Assembly: GCA_022432975.1 (NCBI GenBank)
Contig: CM039510.1
Location: 29,255,201 to 29,319,200, forward strand
Source: Begonia masoniana
Taxonomy: Eukaryota; Streptophyta; Magnoliopsida; Cucurbitales; Begoniaceae
Direction of reading: 5' to 3'
Length of the DNA stretch: 64,000 bases
Part shown: in pieces, positions 37,664 through 48,100 of the stretch
How positions within the stretch are numbered: position 1 is the first letter of the stretch
Layout of the letters: every line of letters starts with the position of its first letter
The notes under the pieces: model-generated
What the model was told of the DNA's origin: nothing
The model's input: only the letters and a program-made list of their open reading frames with translations
Databases searched by the model: none
Position numbers and translations under genes: made by a program

Positions 37664-38184
37664 AAAAGGGAAAGCGTTTGTTTTACCACTCTTTACATTT
37701 TCTACTTATGTTTTTGAATCGTGGTTTGGAATAGTTTAGGATAGGAGTTGTGTGTATTTTAGTTGAAATTTGGGTGAAGAAAGTGTAGGTGGACAAAAGA
37801 GTGAAGTGCTAAAATGGGAGAGGGCATAGTGAACCGCCGATCGATTGGCGCTAGGCGCGATTGATCGGCTGGTGTTTTGTATATCGGGAATTCGAGGCAG
37901 AGACACTGCCGATCGATCAGCGAAATACGGCGATCGATCGGCTGAGTGAATAGTGCCATTTTGTTTTTTTTCAAAATTTTTCCGTTTCAAATATTTTTTA
38001 ACCCGATCTTTTCTGACACGTTTTGCACGTATTTTATGCACATTTTCCAACAAAAAATTGAGGGTTCGAAAAACCCAAAAATCGAGTCAAAAATTCTTCG
38101 AAAATTATTTTAAACGCCGTTTTAAACGCGGGATTGGTTAGCAAAGTAGCACACCGAGCCGGGGCAGGTTCGGGGGGCATTACA
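37659..38184 (+). mobile_element. Element D 5' LTR, last 526 bp only
   Basis: Matches 46109-46623, the end of the D 3' LTR, and ends GGGGGCATTACA directly before a primer site. The first roughly 2.2 kb of the LTR is missing. The junction with Athila gag lies in shared TTATAAAAAGGG, so one deletion seems to have removed both part of this LTR and part of the host gag. Confidence 0.88.
37836..37942 (+). repeat. GATCGATCGGC palindrome cluster in D LTR
   Basis: 37836-37869 is an imperfect inverted repeat of about 15 pairs (GCCGATCGATT...ATTGATCGGC around GCGC-TAG-GCGC). Further GCCGATCGATCAG and CGATCGATCGGC blocks follow at 37918-37942. The 3' LTR has the same cluster in diverged form at 46285-46393. 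Comparable in place and style to the hairpin cluster of LTR E. Confidence 0.75.
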
Positions 38185-38187
38185 AGA

Positions 38188-38199
38188 TGGTATGAGAGC
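38188..38199 (+). promoter_or_regulatory. Primer binding site of element D
   Basis: TGGTATGAGAGC, initiator Met tRNA type with one substitution (C to G at the seventh base), three bases after the LTR end. Confidence 0.8.
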
Positions 38200-38342
38200 A
38201 AAAGTGGTCGAGATGTTCAATGGATAACCCGACAATGCCGACCGCCATGCAACGTGCTTCACCGACTGTAAGTATTTCTTTACCTTTAGTTAGTTCTTTT
38301 CTAAGATTAGATTTTTCTAACTTTTGAGGACTAGAATTGAAA

Positions 38343-38937
38343 ATGTCGAGGAACCCACGACAACCAGGACAACTTAGAAATGAGCTTGAAGAGTTAGTCA
38401 AACTTCTTACAGAGTTGGTCGATATGCAAACCAAAATGTGGGGTATTCTAGTAATTCGAAGATTGATTATATCTGAACGACTAGAAGCATCATACTGGGA
38501 GGCAGCAGCAAAGACAGTAGAAGTTGAATTGGCAAAATGGGAGCGTGTTAAGTCAGTAGAAAAGGAGAAGTTTTAATGAAATTACAACCCAGATGTGCAG
38601 GGGAGAAACTTCTTCACAGTCTCAAGGAATAAAAAGGACGGGAGAAAATCTGAATGATCTAAGGGAAGGAATGAGGCCACGACGAAAGCAAAGGAGAAAT
38701 TTTCCACAATGTTCTAAGCGTTTAAAAACCCATCCAGGAGAGTGTGGGCAGTATGTAGGCAAATGTTACAACTTTTTTGAGGATGGCCATTTTGTCTGAG
38801 ATTGCACCAAACCAAGAGTTACTCGGTGCTTCAAGTGTGATGAACCAGGCCACATAGCTAAGGACTGTCCTGCTATAAAGAAGATCGAGTTTGAGAGTAA
38901 TGATCAACCAGTGGTGACCTCAAGTATAGTATTTTAG
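38343..38937 (+). pseudogene. gag: Element D gag remnant (core deleted)
   Basis: The ATG at 38343 gives MSRNPRQPGQ and a Leu-rich N-terminal segment (ELVKLLTELVDMQ) that ends at a stop at 38574-38576. A second piece (38593-38937) has the nucleocapsid end: a CSKRLKTHPGEC segment, then a degraded first knuckle CYNFFEDGHFV-stop-DC (CGA to TGA), then an intact CX2CX4HX4C knuckle CFKCDEPGHIAKDC. The central capsid core with its FWWDTV motif is absent, so most of gag was deleted. A DNA- or RNA-binding tail alone could not form particles. Confidence 0.75.
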
Positions 38938-39435
38938 TCATTCAATGCATGCTTTAATAGTCAGGAGTGTGTAGTATATTTATGAGGTAGGTTCTAGTGT
39001 GATAAAGGTGAGATTATGGTGGATTAAAAGTAAGGCGAGATAGACGTCAGCATGAGAGAGCTATGCGTCAAAATAGATAATCTAGGATTTTGTTATCCTT
39101 AGAGAGATATATCCGATAAGATTGGAATAGATAGAAATTGGACCTTAGTTAGCAAAATCTTGAAGTTTTAGGATACGATGAACCAAACAGGAGTTTAAAG
39201 TTAGAAATGAATTTATCAAAAATACCTTAAATCGTTGAGATACCATTAGGGCTCCAACAAAAGTAAAAGTAGTGACAGGAGGGAGATATAGGGCTACTTG
39301 TAGTGATAAGTAATTTACCCGACGATTGGAGTTGATAAGATGATAGAGATTGCTCCACCAGGATAAACTGGATCGATAGCTAAGGATTCAAGATGGAGGT
39401 TTTAAAGGAGTCTATTTTAGATTTACGTAGAGTGA
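38938..39435 (+). other. Non-coding 3' internal region of D, left of B2
   Basis: AG-rich, no reading frame of note. A patch at about 39140-39190 (CCTTAGTTAGCAAAATC and what follows) aligns with family A at 23243-23290 (CCTTAGTTAACAATG). Confidence 0.65.
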
Positions 39436-39440
39436 AAGTA
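39436..39440 (+). repeat. Target site duplication AAGTA (left of B2)
   Basis: AAGTA directly before TGTAGCACCCGG and again at 41627-41631 directly after GGCATTACA. Confidence 0.93.
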
Positions 39441-41626
39441 TGTAGCACCCGGTTTCAAATAAACCGAATTTAACTTATCAATTAATGATGTGCTTTTTCG
39501 TGAAAGGATTGGGAGAGTTATTGGTTAGGTTATTGAGTGACTAAGCAAGAGCATTTATGTAATTTGGCAATTTAGAAGTAGATAACCTATTTAAGGGAAG
39601 GGGTTTAGAGATTTATGCACTGTAGCCGCCACTGTTTCTTCATTTATTCCTTTCGGTGTCCAGCTCAAGCTCAGCGGAGCTCTAGGCGAATCTTCCACCA
39701 GACTCTTCATCTATCTAAGTAAGTTTTTCCCCATTCTTATATTTTAGCAGTCAGATAGCCGAGGGAGTCCAATGCGAGAGTTTCGAGGATGCTATAGATG
39801 AGTATCAGTTTCAGTTTAGTGCAGTATCGGGAATGCATTATGACCAGAGTTCTCAATTAGTTTCCTTAGGTCTCTGGTTGAGTAGGATGAAGTTTAGTGA
39901 AGGTTTAACTAATGATCGGTTTATGGATTTAGGTTCAAGCTAATTCTCGGAGGAGATTTCAATCAAACCGTCCAGAAGACCAGGTAAGTAAAATATGCAT
40001 GTGCCTTCGGGCCTACATCACAAAACAGTACGGATGTGCATTTTGTGAATGATTTTGTATGTCATGCATCATGTTTTTGAAAGATTACGAAAATGAATTT
40101 CCATGAAAGAATGGTAAGGTATGAACTGAATGTGACAGACAAACTATTAAGGGAACTAATCCGCCCCTTAATCGAGTAGAGGATGTATGACATTGGGAGA
40201 ATTGATCCCACTCCCAAGGAAACAGAGGGATCAGATCAGCTATTAAGGGAATTCATCCGCCCCTTAATCGAGTAGAGGATGTATGACATTGGGAAAATTG
40301 ATCCACTTCCCAAGGGAACCGAGGGATCAGATCAGCTTATGAACGTATATGAATGCAACTGAGATGAGGAAGTAGAAACTGCATGTTTAGGAATTTATGT
40401 TTCAGCATTTCATTTCATTACTACTTTACTTACTTAGCATTAGGCTAATAGATAAGTTTTGTGATGTAGGTGTTGAGGATACTGCAGGTGAATTTCCTGA
40501 ATGCTCAGATGATTAGAAGTGGTTGGAGGAGTACATTCATGTCTCGGCCTGGCAAACTGATGAGGCGGGTTAACTGTTGTCTGCTATGGTGCGGGTTTAG
40601 TTGATAATGTTTTAATTTGAGTATGATGAGTTTTCATGACAGTAGAGATTTTAATATTTCAACTATGTTTTGAGTTTTACTGATACTAGAGATCTGTGAG
40701 TTTTAAATATTGGTTTTTACTGGGTTTGAACAATACAATGTGAGTTGTTTCTGAATGGTCTTGATGAAATAAGTAAATTCCTTCTGAATTGGTGTCGTGT
40801 ATGTATAGCGAGAAGTAGTTGAAATGTCGCTCTTAATTCTATCGGAAGATGCCTTAAGAAAAGTCATCGGATGATGTAGGTGAATTCTATCGGAAGATGC
40901 CTTAGGAAAAGTCATCGGATGATGTAGGTTAATTCTATCGGAAGATGCCTTAAGAAAAGTCATCGGAGATGTAGGTTAATTCTATCGGAAGATGCCTTAA
41001 GAATAGCCATCGGATGATATCTCAGTAAAGTCACCGGTACATGAGGTTTGTTCTATCGGAAGGTATAGGTCAAAGTCCATCGGATGATGTCTCGGTAAAC
41101 TCATCGACAGATGCGTGCTGACGTCATCGGTAGATGTAGGAGGATTTTTTTGTCGAATAGTCATCGGAGGATGTAGAGTGTATTTTGTCGTTTGCGATCG
41201 GATGATGTTGGATAAGTGATTGTCCGGCTGACGTCACCAGTAGATACAGACTATCGAGAGATGTCTTTTGGCTGACGTCATCGGCAGAAGCCTTCTATCT
41301 TCTGGTTTCGTGCTTTCCGTTGACTTATCAATCGGCAGATGTGTTTGACCTCTGCGACTTCTCTAGTATTTCGCTGTCTAAACTAAATTTTCTATTTGCC
41401 GATTGTTTCTTAACAATTCAAACAACATTTCGTAGTTTGTTTAACTTCATTGTTGTTCAAATGATTTCCGCTGCAAGCATTTAAATGTTTTGAAGTTTCT
41501 TTTTTCAAAAAAAAAAAAAGAATGTTAAATTTAGATTTTGAGAGAGTTTTAAATTTAGTCCAAGGTTTCTTAGTTACGTACGGGCTTATGAGCAACAAAC
41601 CGGGTTTGATAACTCGGGGCATTACA
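39441..41626 (+). mobile_element. Solo LTR B2
   Basis: Single LTR of 2186 bp with perfect 5-bp target duplications, in the internal region of element D. Same family as B1 but without the 35-bp satellite. It has a TATA-like TATTTAAG (39588), candidate intron 1 (39719-39932, 214 bp, donor CTAA|GTAAGT, acceptor GGATTTAG|GTTCAAGC) and candidate intron 2 (39984-40469, 486 bp, donor GACCAG|GTAAGTA, acceptor TGTGATGTAG|GTGTTG). A tandem duplication of about 100 bp lies at 40145-40338, and a stretch rich in ATCGGATGATG and TGACGTCA at 40830-41300. It ends AACTCGGGGCATTACA. Confidence 0.95.
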
Positions 41627-43905
41627 AAGTATCTAGGTGTATATTGCATTTGAGCTTCTAGTTTAAGTAAAGTGTTATTAGCACTTTTAGAGGATGTGAT
41701 TTATTGAGGCAAGGTGGTGATTGTAAAATCTGAGTGATCACGTAGAAGTGTTCATCTTAATTAGTATCGAGGAACTTATTTTGAGTTCGAAAGCTAAAAG
41801 ACTTTGAGGTATTAGAAGGTAAAAGTTAAGTGCAAAGTGATACCCAGGTTAGAAAAATGGTTGATCCTTAGGAATAGGTACTATCTTAGTAGATTACTCA
41901 ATCAAGGATGATTGTGAATAAGCGAAAAAGTTACGACCGGCATGGCATAGGAGAAGACTTAGCGAAATTAGATTGGTTATGTAGTGGACATGCCGGGCTT
42001 TTGGTGTTACTCGACCTAGGAAGATGGAACTAAAAACCTAAAGGTGAGAATAGAAACCTAGATGTCTTGATTAGGTAGAGAAAAGTTTAGACTCTTGAAT
42101 TATGGTAATGTTCTGAGGTTTAGGCTAAGGCACGCTATGTTAGGAGGTATAGTACGTTAGCTAGGGTGATTACCTATGATAGAAATGTAACGGGTAGGAG
42201 GCTGGGCGAGTTGGAAGAGAAAAATAGAGTAGAGTTAGTATTAAACTTTGGAGAGAATTCCGAGAGAAATTAGATATTAGTATTAGTGTTGAGCAGAAAT
42301 TGGGAAAGATTTAGTAGTGTGCGAATTTGGTGAATAACTTAGGCTGGAGCTGATAAGTTTAAGTGGATAAGCTTAAGCGTAGGATGTAAGTTAGAACTCG
42401 AGTGCTTTTAGATCTTGGGTATAGAAAATTGAGAAATTTAGAGAATAACGAATAAGAAGGAAAGAAAGGTCTTACACAGAGATTTTACGAGTAAACTCAG
42501 GGGAAGGTTAGAATCTGAGGTCTATACCTTAAGTATCTAGTAATGTATGATTTGAGGAATTATAGAGTTTCAAATGAGAGAAACGGGAACTTGCACGAAA
42601 AGCGTTAGAGTGCGTTAGGAATAATGTGAAGTTAGAAAGTTTGAAGGTTTGGCTCGTATGTAACGAAGTCTAAGCCTGGAATTTCGTAAATAGCGTAGGC
42701 TAAGGTTGACGAGCTTAAGAATGAAATGTAAAGTAGAACTCAAGTGTTATTAGAGTATGAGTAAGGAAATAGAGATTGTACAATGTAAGATAGAAGAGTG
42801 GCTAGATTTTATTATGGATTTGGACGGACATATGAAAGAGATAAGTGAGGAGATTAGTTAACTTTAGTGAAGAGTTAAAATGATAAGATTAGCCATTAAG
42901 AATTGAATTTTGAAAGTGAATTTAGAGGGAAGGTTAATTTAGGAAGTTATGAAAATTTGAAGTCGAAATTAATGGGGTCGAAGTCGAAGTGCGTATACAC
43001 TATGTAGCTGTCGGGTGAAGAGTGGAGAATGAAGTAGTTTAGACTTAAAATGTGAGAGTGTTTGGTGAGGATTGAAGTAGAAGTTGGACAAAACGAGTGT
43101 AGTGGATGTAGTGGATGAAATTATGGAAACTAATAGTATACTTTGCAAGAATAGTAGATAGATTTAGATAATGAGAGCAGGGGGTACAGGATATCGTGTT
43201 TGTTCGTGATTGTTTGAGGAAAGTAGGTGCAAAAGGTGAGAATAATAAATTAGGAATGAGATGGTAGAGTAGAAAGAAAATTGAAATTAAGGATATGCTG
43301 TACTATGAAACTGTAGCAGGAGCCAAAAACTAAATGGTGTGGAGATGGAGAGGTAACGATAAAGAAAACCACCAAGGTAACTCTCCGAGGTAGTCGTATA
43401 TTAGTAGAATAGTGAAAAACCTTAGAGAGAAAAAGGACGGGTGGCAGTATGATCTGTTATTGAAGAAGGGAAAGTTTCGTGAAAGTTTTGTGTCGTAAGT
43501 AATAGAGTTGAAGTACGCCATTTAGAGTAATGAGAAGAGGTTAGTTAGATTTAAGAATTTCAGAGTGGAGAGTGTTTAGTACTAATTGAGATAGCCTAGA
43601 AGTTTGAAGTAGTTATGTAAGTGTTTGATAGACACTCGACTAGAAAAGTAAGTGAATAGGTGAACTTAGTTAGGGAGAAGCTAAAGTAAAACGAAAAGTA
43701 AATAGACTTATGAGTTCTCGAGTTATGGAGTGCAGAGTAGGCGAAGTCAACAATTGGAGAGGTAGGATTTACCATTGTAGGATAGGTGAGTAAGGCCGTA
43801 GCAAAATTTAGAGTTTAAGCAGCAAACCAAAGGGTAGACAGTGGAATTTGAGGAAGTAAGTTGAGCGAGAATAAGGTACGTCAATTTTGAGGATAAAATT
43901 TTTTT
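41627..43905 (+). other. Non-coding 3' internal region of D, right of B2
   Basis: About 2.3 kb, purine-rich on this strand, with stops in every frame and no recognisable pol. The patch near 42545-42600 (GATTTGAGGAATTATAGAG...) aligns with family A at 24150-24205 (GATGTGAGGAACTCATGG...). It ends in ATTTTGAGGATAAAATTTTT and the polypurine tract. Confidence 0.65.
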
Positions 43906-43918
43906 AAGGAGGGTGGAT

Positions 43919-46623
43919 TGTAACACCCGGGAAAGTTTTCTCCAACGTAAATGCATTAGATTCGCAAGTGTTAGGAGAATAGAATTAGAGCCTTAGATTT
44001 TCTTAAACGCTTATATTAGAAAGTGGAAATGGAAAGAGAAAATGTTAGAATTTAAGTGGGGCAAATATTATGGTTTGAGTTAAAGTAAGTGAAGTGTATT
44101 AAAGATAAAAAAAAAATTAAGTGATAAAAAGGTAAATGACTGGAAGGTTCACGTGGGGGAAAATAAAAAGGGGAAAGGTGAATTTAACTTATAAAAGAAG
44201 GAGATGAATTAAAGGAAGAAAAGGAGTTGAAAAGTCAAAACCAAAAAGAGGTTGGAAAAGTCAAAAGTTGTTATTAGCCAATAGGAAGTAATTAGAAAGT
44301 TAGTAATTGAATGAAAATGTGGGAAGTGGGAGGCATTTCACGTGGCTTTAATGAAAGAAAAAGTTAGAGGCAAATTTATAAAATAGAAAAGGTTTTGGTT
44401 AAACAATAAAAAGAGAAAAGAGAAATGGTTAAAAAGCAAAATAACTCATCTTCTTCCTCCTTCTACCCACGAAAATTTCAGCATCCTTCTAGGGTTCTCC
44501 ATCAAATTTTCTTCAAGTTTTCTCAAGGTTAAAGGTAAGATTTTAAGTGGGTTTTTGGTTTATTACAACTAGGTGTTGGATTTTAGAGTTTTTAGGAGAG
44601 TTTGGTTGATTTTGGTTAGGGTTTGGAAACCCTATTTTGGGAGATTCTAAAATTTGGTTTCTCTTGGCTAATTTCTTCCTAATTGATGGTTTAAATCTTT
44701 AATTATTATAGTTTAGGATGTTTTTAGGAAGATATTATAGATTGGAGATGAGTTTTGGAAAAAATCGGTTTTGTACAATATGTACCCCGGTTCTGTTTTC
44801 AGGATTTCGGATTGGCCATTGAGTTTGGTTGGTTACTTTGATGATTTCAATGAATAGTCGACGTGTAGAGGTTTACAGATTGGGGTGGCATGTCAAAATC
44901 CGTTGAAAAATGAATAAGTTATGGCCGTTTGAAGTTGGACGCTGAATAATAGTGGAAAAATCGGGTTTTAGAACTAGGTTGTGAATTTGGTTTGTGTTGT
45001 TGTTAGTTTTGGATAGAAAATTTATTAGGAATTCTTTAGAGTGTTTCTAAGTTATTTCATTATATTTGTTAGGTTATTGAGCGAGAGAATTGGTTGGACA
45101 AAGTGAGCAATCGAGTGCCGAGCAATCAGGTAAGTAGTGGATCGCTTGTGTTTTGCCTTCGGGCCTACACCATGGAACGGTAGGGAATTGTTTGCTTGGT
45201 TGTCTTGTTTTGTTTCGTGTGACATGCATCATGGTTTTCAAACTACGAAATACGTATTTTGAGCATCGTTTGCAAATTTTGAAAATGGAATGTAAGATAT
45301 GAAAATTTATATGCAACCCGGTCTCTAGTAGAATAGCCTCATTGGGCAAGTGGCTCGTTGTAGCACCCCGAGAGGGATCCTACGAGAGATGCTATGCTAA
45401 ATTACGTAATGTGTCGTGAGTATGAATGCCTCGACCTACTCATGCTGAAAAGCACACTGCGGATTCTGAATGCCTCGACCTGTTAATGCTGGAAAGCACA
45501 CTGGGGATTTTGAATGCCTCGACCTGCTAGTGCCGGAAGGCATACTGGGGATTCTACGATCGACGAGGGAGGAGATTCGGAATGGTCGTCCCAGATTGTT
45601 TAGGACGTGTGCCTCCGATCTGGCTCCGTGGGTCAAAGTGTGGCCATCCTAGATTGTGTTGGGACGCGTGCCTACTTGATTCACATGCAAGTGAAACATG
45701 AATGCAACGAAAATGAAATGAAAACAACAGAATGTGTAGAAACTGCATTTAAGGGTTGAGTTGACCATGCATTGTTTTAAAGTGCATTACTCTCTACTTA
45801 ATAAGCATTATGCTTACTTTTGTGTTCTGTGGTGTAGGTGACGACCTTTATTCAGGTGAGCTCGACGAGGGAGCCCAGGATTAGGCAGCAGTCGATGATG
45901 CATGGAGCATACCGGTGCGGGCATATGTCGGGGCGTCTCTGCCACGTTTCTCGGGTAGTCTGGTTGGGACGTTGGTATTTTGTCTTGTAGATATTTTTAT
46001 TTGGATGATTATGGATACTGGATGGTTGGTATATGATTAATAGTGTTTTGAGATTTAAATTTAAGGTTTTGGTTTTTTGAAAAATCTAACGTTATGCTGC
46101 CCGGATTTTTATAAAAAGGGAAAACGTTTGTTTTACCCCTCTTTACATTTTCTGCTTATGTTTTTGAATCGTGGTTTGGAATAGTTTAGGATAGGAGTTG
46201 TGTGTATTTTAGTTGAAATTTGGGTGAAGAAAGTGTAGGTGGAAAAAAGAGTGAAGTGCTAAAATGGGAGAGGGCATAGTGAACCACCGATCGATCGGCG
46301 CTAGGCGCGCTCAATTGGCTGGTGTTTTGTATATCGGGAATTCGAGGCAGAGACACTGCTGATCTATCGGCAAAATACGGCGATCGATCGGCTGAGTGAA
46401 CAGTGCCATTTTGTTTTTTTTCAAAATTTTCCTGTTTCAAATATTTTTTAACCTGATCTTTTTTGATACGTTTTGCACGTATTTTATGCACGTTTTCCAA
46501 CAAAAAAATTGAGGGTTTGAAAAAACCAAAAATCGAGTCAAAAATTATTTTAAACGCCGTTTTAAACGCGGGATTGATTAGCAAAGTAGCGCACTGAGCC
46601 GGGGTGGGTTCGGGGGCGTTACA
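43919..46623 (+). mobile_element. Element D 3' LTR (complete)
   Basis: LTR of 2705 bp, TGTAACACCCGGG...GGGGGCGTTACA, after a polypurine tract. A TATA box (TATAAAAG, 44190-44197) precedes a CT-rich first exon (44450-44520). Candidate intron 1 is 44535-45072 (donor AAAG|GTAAGA, acceptor TTGTTAG|GTTATTGAGC); candidate intron 2 is 45130-45837 (donor AATCAG|GTAAGTA, acceptor GGTGTAG|GTGACG). Intron 2 holds CTTCGGGCCTACACC, CATGCATCATGG and a 44-bp unit repeated three times (45423-45555, units starting GAATGCCTCGACC). After 46623 Athila gag resumes. Confidence 0.92.
44190..44197 (+). promoter_or_regulatory. TATA box in D 3' LTR
   Basis: TATAAAAG, followed after about 250 bp by the CT-rich stretch and donor of intron 1. 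Good consensus, AT-rich surroundings; start site not determined. Confidence 0.5.
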
Positions 46624-47137
46624 CAACTGGTACCCCAGAGCTTGAGGCTATGAAAGCTTTAACACTACTAGTTGCCTCATTATCTAAACAGTTACAAGAA
46701 TCCCATATAGCAGCTAGTGTGGTGAAAGCGCTGATGGTTAATTGTCAATGGTGTCAAGGACCGTATGAGAGTGAAGAATGCCAAGTGAAAAATCCTATGC
46801 CGAATAAATCTGCAGAATAAGTTAACTACATGGGGAATTTTAATCAGCAAGTAAATCCCAACTCAATCACTTATAATCTAGGGTGGCGACAACATCCTAA
46901 TTTCTCATGGAAAAATTCCCAAAATGCTCTGCAAATGCCTCAAGTATCTCAACCGATCCATCTCAACAAGTTGAGCAGAAAAATGATCTAGAGGCAGCTA
47001 TGATGCAATTTATGGCCGAAATCCGTACGGTGATGCAGAATCAATCGGCCCAAATTCGAAATCTTGAGAATCAACTTGGCCAATTTGCTAGTATCATTAA
47101 TGGAAGATCTCAAGGTACACTACCTAGCAACACATAA
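46624..47137 (+). pseudogene. gag: Athila-like gag, C-terminal part
   Basis: Continuation of the gag begun at 37248, after the inserted element D. The first frame reads TPELEAMKALTLLVASLSKQ, then a zinc-knuckle-like CQWCQGPYESEEC, a stop (TAA at 46819), then VNYMGNFNQQ and GWRQHPNFSW, all typical of Athila/Tat gag. The frame then shifts to one reading VEQKNDLEAAMMQFMAEI and NLENQLGQFASIINGR, ending SLPSNT-like (LPSNT) at a stop at 47135. One stop and one frameshift at least are present. The gag is broken even apart from the insertion. Confidence 0.85.
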
Positions 47138-47149
47138 ATAAATCTGAAA

Positions 47150-48100
47150 GTGTATTGTAATACAATTACCACTCAAAATGGAATAATAATTGAACCGGTG
47201 CAAAAAGAGCCAAGTGTGCCTAAATTTGATAATGGGGGTTCAAGTGAAAATGAAGCTCAAAAGTCTCTATCATTTCATCCTTCGCCAATACAAGCAATTC
47301 CACCTCAAGTGCCGTTTCCACAAAGACTGAAGAATGTGAAGCTTGATAATCAGTTTTCTAAGTTCCTTGATGTCTTCAAAAAGCTCCACATCAACATTCT
47401 ATTCGCAGAGGCCATCGAGCAAATGCCTAAATATACAAAGTTTCTGAAAGATATTTTGTCTCATAAGCGTAAGATCGAAGAAGGTAGTATGATCGCTTTG
47501 ACGGAGCAATACAGTGCTATTATTCAACGGAAGCTTCCACAAAAGCTGAAGGATCCAAGAAGTTTCACTGTTCCATGTGAAATTGGGAAATGCATCTTTG
47601 AGCGGGCATTTTGTGATTTGGGTGCTAATATAAATTTAATACCGTTATCTATATTTCATAAGCTTGGTCTTGGTGAAGCAAAGCCCACAAAAGTATTTTC
47701 ACAGATGGCTGATCGCTCTATAAAGCATCTGTATGGGGTGATTAAAGATGTCCTTGTCAAAGTCGACAAATTTATTTTCCCCGCTGATTTCTTGATTCTT
47801 GATATGGACGAAGATCATGGCATCACGATAATATTAGGTCGACCATTCTTAGCAACAGTAGGTGCTGTAGTTGATCTTAAAAAGAGGGAGCTCAAATTGC
47901 AGGTACAAGATGAAGAGGTGACATTCAAGGTGTATAAATCAATGAATTACCCAACAGTTAGCGATGAGCCAATTGAGGATAATTTTGCAGACAAAGAGCT
48001 TCTGGTAATTGATAAGTTAGTAAACGAAAAAAGAGCGAAACCGTATTTTAAGGGAATTTTTGAGAGTGATACAACCATTATTCACCGTGCACCCGACTAG
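47150..48100 (+). pseudogene. Athila-like gag-protease region, open for 316 codons
   Basis: Aspartic protease part of an Athila-type polyprotein, which would cut Gag-Pol in particles. It is open from just after the stop at 47135 and in the same frame as the preceding piece. The linker reads NTITTQNGIIIEP, then a Pro-rich segment and FPQRLKNVKLDNQFSKFLDV. The retropepsin core is CDLGANINLIPLSIF (active-site Asp in the D-L-G-A form usual for this group), followed by ADRSIKHLYGVIKDVLVKVD, FIFPADFLILDMDED and the conserved IILGRPFLATVGAVVD. It ends soon after at a stop. No reverse transcriptase, RNase H or integrase follows, so the element is a gag-protease derivative lacking the rest of pol. The original start is upstream in gag, so 47150 is not a true translation start. 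Confidence 0.85.

Larger units (their letters stand above)
38185..43918 (+). mobile_element. Element D internal region (interrupted by B2)
   Basis: Non-autonomous Ty3/gypsy internal region of about 3.5 kb after removing solo LTR B2. Order: primer site TGGTATGAGAGC (38188-38199), leader with candidate small intron (38268-38328), short damaged gag, AG-rich non-coding region, polypurine tract AAGGAGGGTGGAT (43906-43918). No pol domain can be read. Its non-coding region aligns in patches with that of family A. Confidence 0.8.

Noticed and set aside
40703..40963. Minus-strand frame with repeated MTFxKASSDRI
   Set aside because: It comes from tandem ATCGGATGATG repeats in LTR B2, on the strand opposite to the LTR.
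45074..45748. Minus- and plus-strand open frames in the D 3' LTR
   Set aside because: They fall in the 44-bp triplicated repeat within candidate intron 2; there is no similarity to known proteins and no conservation in the other LTR families.
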